A stretch of DNA of 64,000 bases, from NCBI RefSeq assembly GCF_001665575.1, contig NZ_LZSU01000036.1:243707-307706 (forward strand), in the 5' to 3' direction. This document shows, piece by piece, positions 58,397-64,000 of the stretch. The notes under the pieces were generated by a model. It saw nothing but the letters and a program-made list of their open reading frames with translations, was not told the origin of the DNA and made no database searches. Within the stretch, counting starts at the first letter, position 1, and each line of letters opens with the position of its first letter. The DNA is from Mycobacterium sp. 852013-51886_SCH5428379. GTDB lineage: Bacteria > Actinomycetota > Actinomycetes > Mycobacteriales > Mycobacteriaceae. The translations under genes and the position numbers were made by a program.

Positions 58397-60055
58397 TCAG
58401 GGCTGCTCCCGTGTTCGACGCGAGAACCGGCCGTCGGTGACCTCATCCCACTTGCGGCACACGGTGGCGACCTGCGGATCGTCGTGTCCCTTGATCCATT
58501 CATAGGTCGCCACATCGGTCGAGGGGTTGGTGACGATGATCGTGTGCAGTTCGGGCCGGCGCTCGGCAAGCGCGCGCAAATCCTCCGGCGGAGTCGACGG
58601 GTCCGCGGCCCGCAGCGCGTCGCGCGGGTCCGGAAGCGCACCGCGAGGAGCGTCATAGCCCGCGGGATACTCCGGTGCGGCAACGCGAGACCGCCCGTTG
58701 AGCAACAGATTCAGGGCGATCGCGGTGACCGCGCCCGCGGAGATGCCGGAGTGGAAGATCGTCTGGAACCACTCGGGGAACTGGTGGTACAGGTCCAGCG
58801 AGACATCGATGGGGGAGCCGGGGTCGGCGTAATAGAGCTTCGCCTCGGTGAGCATCGCCACGCCGACGGAGATCGCCACGACGAGGATGTTGGTGTTGTC
58901 GAACGCCACCTTCGACAGCGTGCGCACGCCGCTGGCGGCCACCATGCCGAACAGCGCCACACCTGCCCCGCCGAGCACCGGCAGCGGGATGCCCTCGACG
59001 ACGGCGGCCATCTTCGGGAGCAGGCCGAGCAGGATGAGGATGACGCCGGCAGCGGTGGCGACGTGCCGCGTGCGGACGCCCGTGATGGCCACGAGGCCGA
59101 CGTTCTGGGCGAACGCGGTGTAGGGGAAGGTGTTGAACACGCCGCCGAGCACGGTGCCCAAACCGTCGGCGCGCAGACCGTCGGCCAGCCGTCGCGGGGT
59201 GATCTTCTCGTCGACGATCTCGCCGACCGCGACGATGTCGCCGGTCGTCTCGGTCATGACGACGATCGCGACGATCAGCAGCGCGATGACGGAGCTGACC
59301 TCGAAGGTCGGCAGGCCGAATTGGAACGGCGTCACGACGCCCACCCAGCCGTAGTCGGACATGTGGGACCAGTCGGTCATGCCGAGGGGGACCGCGACGA
59401 GGGTGCCGACGACCACGCCGAGCAGGATCGACACGCGTCGCACCGTCTCGGGGGCGAACCGCTCGATGGCCAGGATGACGGCCAGCGTGAAGAAGCCCAT
59501 GCCGACGGATGCGGGGGCGCCGAAGTCCTCACCCGTCGCGGTGCCGCCGCCGAACCAGCCTGCGGCAACCCGCATGAGCGACACCCCGATGATGAGGATG
59601 ACGGTGCCGGTCACCAGGGGTGGGAAGAACCGGATCAAGCGGCCGAACACCGGCGCCAGCAGGATCATGAAGACGCCGCTGGCGATGACCGAGCCGTAGA
59701 TGGCCGTGACGCCGTGATTGACACCGATGGTGATCATGGGTCCGACCGCGGCGAACGTCACGCCCTGTATGAGGGGCAGTCGCACCCCGAAGCGCCAGAC
59801 GCCGACCGCCTGCAGAATCGTCGCGATCCCGGCGACGAACAGGTCGGCCATGATCAGGTGGACGATGTCCGACGGGTCGAGCCGGCCCGCGCTGACCATC
59901 GCACCGCCGACGATCAGCGGTACGGCCACCGCGCCGGCATACATCGCCAGGACGTGCTGAACGGCCAGCGGCAGGAGCCGGCGCAGCGGGGGGATCTCGT
60001 CGACCGGTCTGGGGTGCGCTCTGCCCACGGTGATCAGTCTGATCAGGGTTGCCAC
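58397..60055 (-). CDS. Xanthine/uracil (NCS2) permease with C-terminal variant leucine-rich repeat tail
   Basis: A 552-residue protein. Residues about 20-455 are an NCS2 purine permease of the UapA/PbuX type (FPPLVTGTVILIIGVSLMRV, VVMTETTGDIVAVGEIVDEK, NTFPYTAFAQNVGLVAITGV). About 90 further residues are cytosolic and hold two units of a 23-24-residue repeat: DPSTPPEDLRALAERRPELH, and NPSTDVATYEWIKGHDDPQV. This is the pattern of the actinobacterial variant leucine-rich repeat. Such a fusion with a permease is unusual and may anchor or gate it. GTG 60055 is a reasonable start. Confidence 0.88.
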   Translation of the reverse strand: MATLIRLITVGRAHPRPVDEIPPLRRLLPLAVQHVLAMYAGAVAVPLIVGGAMVSAGRLDPSDIVHLIMADLFVAGIATILQAVGVWRFGVRLPLIQGVTFAAVGPMITIGVNHGVTAIYGSVIASGVFMILLAPVFGRLIRFFPPLVTGTVILIIGVSLMRVAAGWFGGGTATGEDFGAPASVGMGFFTLAVILAIERFAPETVRRVSILLGVVVGTLVAVPLGMTDWSHMSDYGWVGVVTPFQFGLPTFEVSSVIALLIVAIVVMTETTGDIVAVGEIVDEKITPRRLADGLRADGLGTVLGGVFNTFPYTAFAQNVGLVAITGVRTRHVATAAGVILILLGLLPKMAAVVEGIPLPVLGGAGVALFGMVAASGVRTLSKVAFDNTNILVVAISVGVAMLTEAKLYYADPGSPIDVSLDLYHQFPEWFQTIFHSGISAGAVTAIALNLLLNGRSRVAAPEYPAGYDAPRGALPDPRDALRAADPSTPPEDLRALAERRPELHTIIVTNPSTDVATYEWIKGHDDPQVATVCRKWDEVTDGRFSRRTREQP

Positions 60056-60125
60056 CCCGTCATGGTCGGTTCGGGGAGTTTCGTGACCTTTCCGTGGGGA
60101 TGACCGGCGTATTACCGATGCCGGG

Positions 60126-60524
60126 TCACGGTTCGAGCATGCAGAACGAGTGGTGTTCGTGGGCGATGACCCAGCGCCCGTCGCGTTTGCGCAACCCCAT
60201 GGTGAGGCGCAGCCGGTTGTCCGGGTTGGCGGCGAACAGCTCGTCGGTGCCGCAGCGCAGCAGTCCGTACGCGAACGCGACGTCATCGCCTGCGGTCACG
60301 GTCAAGTCCAGGAGCTCGAACTTGGCGCCGCTGCGCAGATAGTCGAAGAACGACGGCCAGGTGTCGCGGTAGGCGTCGATGCCGTGCACGCCGTCGTAGG
60401 GCGGCGGCACATCGAACATCACGATGTCGTCGTCGTGGTCGGCCACCGCGCCGTCCTGGTCGCACGCCGCCACGGCGCCGACCCATCGGGTGATCAGTTC
60501 TCGGATCGTCGTTTCGTCACTCAT
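60126..60524 (-). CDS. SnoaL-like/NTF2-fold protein
   Basis: A 132-residue protein of the nuclear-transport-factor-2 fold: RELITRWVGAVAACDQDGAV (first helix), YRDTWPSFFDYLRSG, FELLDLTVTAGDDVAFAYGL and LRKRDGRWVIAHEHHSF. Members are isomerases, cyclases or simple ligand-binding proteins, and the substrate cannot be read from the sequence. ATG 60524 begins the conserved fold; the frame is open further upstream. It follows the Nudix gene on the same strand after 29 bp. Confidence 0.82.
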   Translation of the reverse strand: MSDETTIRELITRWVGAVAACDQDGAVADHDDDIVMFDVPPPYDGVHGIDAYRDTWPSFFDYLRSGAKFELLDLTVTAGDDVAFAYGLLRCGTDELFAANPDNRLRLTMGLRKRDGRWVIAHEHHSFCMLEP

Positions 60525-60553
60525 ACCGGGTAGACCCGGCTGCCCCGCGGGAC

Positions 60554-61114
60554 TCATCGCTCTTCCCGTCGCCGCGCCCGTTCCCACAGCAGTAGTTGCG
60601 TGTACGCCGCGATCGTCTGCGAGTCGGTGATCTCGCCGTTGGCGATCATCTGTTCCAACTCGTCGCGGGTGAACCAGGCGCTGCGCATGTCCTGCTCTTC
60701 GTGTTCGCGGTCGTGTTCGCCTTCGGTCAGCCCGGTCGCCAGGAACACCCAGCCTCGCTGGCTGCTCATCCCCGGCGCCACGTCGAGCAGTCCCAGCCGC
60801 GTGATGGTCTCCGCACGCAGTCCGGTCTCTTCACGTAGTTCGCGGGCTGCCAGCTGCAGGGGCTCCATGTCGGCGCGACCGGGGGCGGTGCCCTGCGGGA
60901 ACTCCCAGCGCCGCAGTCCCAGCGGATACCGGAACTGTTCGACCAGATGCACGCGGTCCTGGTCATCTCGGGCGATGACCAGCGCGTACGTCGGCCTGTC
61001 GACGACGCCGTAGATGCCTTCGGTGCCGTCAGGCCTGCGGATGTCGTCCTCACGCACGGTCATCCAATTGTTGCGGTACACCTCGCGGGTCGCGACGCGC
61101 TGGATCGTCTTCAC
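60554..61114 (-). CDS. Nudix hydrolase, ADP-ribose pyrophosphatase-like
   Basis: A 186-residue Nudix protein with EFPQGTAPGRADMEPLQLAA and RELREETGL. The REL-EE-G metal-binding part is intact, while the first Gly-Glu spacing is shifted by one or two residues compared with the textbook box. The N-terminal VYRNNWMTVREDDIRRPDG and VHLVEQFRYP are typical of ADP-sugar hydrolases. GTG 61114 is preceded by GATACT at 7 nt (leaderless). It is divergent from fadD36 across 44 bp. Confidence 0.88.
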   Translation of the reverse strand: MKTIQRVATREVYRNNWMTVREDDIRRPDGTEGIYGVVDRPTYALVIARDDQDRVHLVEQFRYPLGLRRWEFPQGTAPGRADMEPLQLAARELREETGLRAETITRLGLLDVAPGMSSQRGWVFLATGLTEGEHDREHEEQDMRSAWFTRDELEQMIANGEITDSQTIAAYTQLLLWERARRREER

Positions 61115-61121
61115 GCGGCCC

Positions 61122-61151
61122 AGTATCGCCGAGGCCGCCCGGGAGTAGCGT
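61122..61151. promoter_or_regulatory. Divergent promoters of the Nudix gene and fadD36
   Basis: On the minus strand GATACT (61122-61127) ends 7 nt before GTG 61114. On the plus strand TAGCGT (61146-61151) ends 7 nt before GTG 61159. Both fit leaderless transcription. Confidence 0.5.
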
Positions 61152-61158
61152 CTCAGGC

Positions 61159-62559
61159 GTGTTGCTGGCCTCGTTGAATCCTGCTGCGGTCGCCGCTGGC
61201 GCCGACCTCGCCGACGCCGTCCGCATCGACGGCGCCACGCTCAGCCGCAGCGATCTCGTTGGCGCCGCGACGTCGGTGGCCGAGCGTGTCGCCGGTGCCC
61301 GGCGCGTCGCGGTCCTCGCCACCCCGACCGCCACCACCGTGCTGGCGATCACCGGTTGTCTCATCGCCGGGGTGCCGGTGGTCCCGGTCCCCGCCGACGT
61401 CGGGATCGCCGAACGCCGGCACATCCTGACCGACTCCGGCGCTCAGGCGTGGCTCGGTGAGCGCCCGGCCGACGATGGCGGTCTCCAGCACGTCCCGGTG
61501 CGTCTGCACGCCCGGTCGTGGCATCGCTACGCCGAACCGTCGCCGGACGCGACGGCGCTGATCATCTACACCTCGGGCACCACCGGCCCGCCGAAGGGCG
61601 TCGTGCTGAGCCGGCGTGCGGTCGCCGTGGACATCGATGCCCTGGCCGACGCCTGGCAGTGGACGCCGGAAGACACACTGGTGCACGGCCTTCCGCTGTA
61701 TCACGTACACGGACTGGTCCTCGGTGTGCTCGGTTCGCTGCGGATCGGCAACCGCTTCGTGCACACCGGCAAACCCACGCCGGAGGCCTATGCGGCCGCG
61801 GGTGGGTCGCTGTACTTCGGGGTGCCGACGGTGTGGTCGCGGATGGCGGCCGACGAGGCCGCCGCCCGGGCGCTCGCGCCCGCGCGGCTGCTGGTGTCCG
61901 GCAGCGCGCCGTTGCCCGTGCCGGTGTTCGAGCGCATATCGGCGCTGACCGGACATCAGCCGGTGGAGCGGTACGGCAGTACGGAATCGCTGATCACGCT
62001 GAGTACCCGGGTGGACGGCGATCGGCGCCCGGGCTGGGTGGGGCTGCCCCTGGCCGGCGTCCAGACCCGATTGGTCGACGAGGCGGGCGCACCGGTGGCG
62101 CACGACGGGGAGACGATCGGCCGCCTGGAGGTCAGCGGGCCGACGCTGTTCGACGGCTATCTCAACCGGCCGGACGCGACCGCCGAGGTGTTCGACGGCA
62201 CCTGGTACCGCACCGGTGACGTCGGGGTGATCGACGACGCGGGGATGCACCGCATCGTCGGCCGGGAGTCGGTCGACTTGATCAAGTCGGGTGGATTCCG
62301 TATCGGCGCGGGGGAGATCGAGACGGTGCTGCTCGGCCACGAGGGTGTGCGCGAGGCCGCGGTGGTCGGACTGCCCGATCCGGACCTCGGGCAGCGCATC
62401 GTGGCGTTCATCGTCGGCGACGCCGATCCTGACGCCTTGATCGCTTATGTGGCCGAACAGCTTTCGGTGCACAAGCGGCCGCGGGAGGTCCGCATGGTCG
62501 ACGAGCTGCCGCGCAACGCGATGGGGAAGGTCATGAAAAAGGAGCTGGCGCAATGGTAG
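61159..62559 (+). CDS. fadD36: Acyl-CoA synthetase FadD36
   Basis: A 466-residue adenylate-forming enzyme, short for the family as is Rv1193. The AMP loop is YTSGTTGPPKGVVLSR (about residues 137-152); A5 is ERYGSTESLITLSTRV, A7 YRTGDVGVIDDAG, A8 GRESVDLIKSGGFRIGAGEI, and A10 NAMGKVMKKEL with the C-terminal lysine. It activates a short or branched acid, perhaps malonate-like, as a CoA ester. GTG 61159 appears leaderless. The VOC gene follows after 4 bp. Confidence 0.9.
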   Translation: MLLASLNPAAVAAGADLADAVRIDGATLSRSDLVGAATSVAERVAGARRVAVLATPTATTVLAITGCLIAGVPVVPVPADVGIAERRHILTDSGAQAWLGERPADDGGLQHVPVRLHARSWHRYAEPSPDATALIIYTSGTTGPPKGVVLSRRAVAVDIDALADAWQWTPEDTLVHGLPLYHVHGLVLGVLGSLRIGNRFVHTGKPTPEAYAAAGGSLYFGVPTVWSRMAADEAAARALAPARLLVSGSAPLPVPVFERISALTGHQPVERYGSTESLITLSTRVDGDRRPGWVGLPLAGVQTRLVDEAGAPVAHDGETIGRLEVSGPTLFDGYLNRPDATAEVFDGTWYRTGDVGVIDDAGMHRIVGRESVDLIKSGGFRIGAGEIETVLLGHEGVREAAVVGLPDPDLGQRIVAFIVGDADPDALIAYVAEQLSVHKRPREVRMVDELPRNAMGKVMKKELAQW

Positions 62560-62563
62560 TGAA

Positions 62564-62911
62564 ATGTCCCTGAGGTTCAGCGACCTGTGTGTCGACGCGA
62601 AGGATGCCCGGGCGCTGGCGGACTGGTGGTCGCAGGTGCTCGGCTGGCCGGCCGAGGACGCCGGCGACGGTGACGTCGTACTGCGTGCGCCGGTCGGAAC
62701 CGGTGTGGACTGGCTGTTTCTGCCCGTCCCGGACGAGAAGGTCGTCAAGAACCGGCTGCATGTCGACCTGACCCCCGATGACCAGCAGGCCGAAGTGGAC
62801 CGGCTGCTCGGTCTCGGCGCCCGACGCATCGACATCGGCCAGGGGGAGCAGACCTGGGTGGTGCTGGCCGACCCCGAGGGCAACGAGTTCTGCGTGCTGG
62901 CAGCCGAATAG
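62564..62911 (+). CDS. VOC (glyoxalase-like) family protein
   Basis: A 115-residue protein with the two beta-alpha-beta-beta-beta units of the vicinal oxygen chelate fold: FSDLCVDAKDARALADWWSQ and LGWPAE, then NRLHVDLTPDDQQAEVDRLL and VVLADPEGNEFCVL. The short length and the WWSQVLGW pattern place it with the glyoxalase-like proteins of actinobacteria, mostly of unknown substrate. It is the second gene of the fadD36 unit. A purely binding role is also possible, because the metal ligands are not all clear. Confidence 0.85.
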   Translation: MSLRFSDLCVDAKDARALADWWSQVLGWPAEDAGDGDVVLRAPVGTGVDWLFLPVPDEKVVKNRLHVDLTPDDQQAEVDRLLGLGARRIDIGQGEQTWVVLADPEGNEFCVLAAE

Positions 62912-62926
62912 CCGGCCGCCCTCAAC

Positions 62927-64000
62927 TCAGAAGGGTGGTGGGTCGTCGCCGTAGTTGGGGAGGTGTTGTGGTTCGGGTGGTGGGTGTTGCGCCCGGGCGG
63001 CTCTCACTCTGGCGGCTTGGACGGCTTGAGCGGCGGCTCGTCGTTGGGCGGCGTTGTGGGCGCGTTCGGCTTTGATGCGTGCGGTGTTCTCGGCGGCGCG
63101 GGTGCGTCGTCGTTTCGGCATCTTGGCGGTGCGGTCCGGATCCGGGGGCGGCTTCGCGAGCGGGGGGAGTTGCGCGGTGGTGGTGTTCCAGTGCGGGAAG
63201 AACAGTCTGCTGCCGGGGGTGGTGGTGTAGCGCGCGCCGGCCGGGGTGGTCCACGTGACGGTGCCGTCGGGGTGTTGTTGGTTGGACCAGCCGTCCCAGA
63301 AGGTTTTAGCCAGGTGGTGGGTTCTGCACTTGCAGTGCAGGTTCGACGCATGGGTCGGCCCGTACGGCCACGGCACGACATGATCGACGTCGCAGCGTGC
63401 GGCGGGGACGTCGCAGCCGGGGAAACGGCAGAACAAGTCGCGGGCGCGCACGAACGCGGCGAGTTTGGCCGACGGACGGTAGTGCGGTTCAGGATCCGGG
63501 CCGGGCTGCCATAGCGGTTTGATCCTGGCCCCGGCGCGCAGGGCTTCGGCGAGTGCGGGGATGGGCAGGATGGTGCCATCGGGCATCATCGCCGTTCCCG
63601 AATCCTGCGGGCAGGGAACGGGATTCGACGCCTCGGCCTCGGCCTGCGGCTCGGGCTCCGACTCGACCGCCGCCTCCGCCTCCGCCTCAGCCCCGGCCTC
63701 TGCCTCCGGCTCGGCTTCACCCGCCGCCTCGGCCTCCACCTCGGCCTCCACCTCGGCCGCCGCCTCCCGCTCCGCCTCCGGCTCGGCCGACGCCTCGGAT
63801 TCAACTTCCGGCTCGGTCTCCACTTCGGCCTCCGCCTCCGCCTTTGACTCAGTGCCGGGTTGGCGGTGGGCGTATGCCTCCTGCTGGCCGCGGTCTTCGT
63901 CGGCGATCAGGTTCTGCGCGGCTTCGATCGCGGCGGGGTCGGCCAGGATGTTGACGACGATGTGGGCGGTGTCCGGTGCGGTGGCCGTGCAGGTCGGGGA
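62927..64000 (-). CDS. DUF222/HNH endonuclease-like protein (13E12 type), 5' end outside the window
   Basis: At least 358 residues are visible. The right end encodes the end of the DUF222 helical region (PDTAHIVVNILADPAAIEAA). It is followed by a Glu/Ala linker of roughly 65 residues and then the HNH domain (LFCRFPGCDVPAARCDVDHV, VPWPYGPTHASNLHCKCRTH). A basic Ala/Arg tail follows (RRRTRAAENTARIKAERAHN). Such genes are the 13E12 repeats of mycobacteria, often present in many copies; one of them is the target of phiRv1. Whether it is an active nuclease is unknown. The frame is open past the window end. Confidence 0.88.
   Translation of the reverse strand, partial: SPTCTATAPDTAHIVVNILADPAAIEAAQNLIADEDRGQQEAYAHRQPGTESKAEAEAEVETEPEVESEASAEPEAEREAAAEVEAEVEAEAAGEAEPEAEAGAEAEAEAAVESEPEPQAEAEASNPVPCPQDSGTAMMPDGTILPIPALAEALRAGARIKPLWQPGPDPEPHYRPSAKLAAFVRARDLFCRFPGCDVPAARCDVDHVVPWPYGPTHASNLHCKCRTHHLAKTFWDGWSNQQHPDGTVTWTTPAGARYTTTPGSRLFFPHWNTTTAQLPPLAKPPPDPDRTAKMPKRRRTRAAENTARIKAERAHNAAQRRAAAQAVQAARVRAARAQHPPPEPQHLPNYGDDPPPF

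Noticed and set aside
58484..60103. 539-residue plus-strand frame opposite the purine permease
   Set aside because: Asp/Arg/His-rich shadow of the permease; no domain.

Overview
The window is high-GC actinobacterial DNA and almost certainly comes from a fast-growing Mycobacterium (Mycolicibacterium). It carries the conserved order pimE, pterin dehydratase, mutT2, typA, lpqW, mshB, fbiC, fdxC, dapC-like, pucR-type regulator, rocA, proline dehydrogenase, fadD36. That order parallels the Rv1156-Rv1193 stretch of M. tuberculosis as I remember it. Many genes start with GTG, and several have a TANNNT -10 box only 6-8 nt before the start codon, as in mycobacterial leaderless mRNAs.

Layout. 1-950: end of a DUF5302 gene and a MerR/TipAS regulator. 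1825-12395: a 10.6-kb integrated phage-derived element bounded by an 8-bp repeat, splitting an acyltransferase-3 gene whose halves lie at 948-1832 and 12388-12857. The element has a serine integrase, an excisionase-like HTH protein, a replication-initiator-like gene with iterons inside it, HNH endonuclease, large terminase, portal, scaffold, capsid and two head-completion genes. It has no recognisable tail, lysis or prohead protease gene. That is the layout of a capsid-forming satellite or phiRv1-like element. 12.4-17 kb: DUF1214 protein, TetR regulator, sulfotransferase, MFS exporter. 17-23.3 kb: two sodium:solute symporters, each with a small membrane partner, one set co-transcribed with a LytS/LytTR two-component system. 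23.3-37 kb: DNA repair protein, Ala/Pro-rich secreted proteins, PimE, pterin dehydratase, MutT2, a large LuxR-type ATPase regulator, TypA, LpqW, a ClC channel and a secreted protein. 37.2-39.4 kb: a 648-bp gene-free leader and a Gly/Asn-rich PGRS-like protein with an N-terminal signal peptide instead of a PE domain. 39.4-43.5 kb: PurU, then two paralogous methyltransferases around a PhyH dioxygenase. 43.7-53.5 kb: MshB, FbiC, a toroid-like unknown, YceI, ferredoxin, aminotransferase and an AidB-like dehydrogenase. 53.5-57.8 kb: proline catabolism. 57.8-64 kb: a secreted protein, a purine permease fused to a variant leucine-rich repeat tail, SnoaL-like, Nudix, FadD36, a VOC protein and part of a DUF222/HNH (13E12-type) gene.

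How the genes work together. PimE and LpqW act on the same phosphatidylinositol mannoside branch point of envelope synthesis. FbiC makes the F420 chromophore. MshB makes the mycothiol precursor. RocA and the proline dehydrogenase convert proline to glutamate under a divergent PucR regulator. The LytS/LytTR pair probably senses and controls uptake of a small carboxylate. The inserted element interrupts what looks like a co-directional TetR-DUF1214-acyltransferase-MerR cluster, and precise excision would rebuild the acyltransferase frame.
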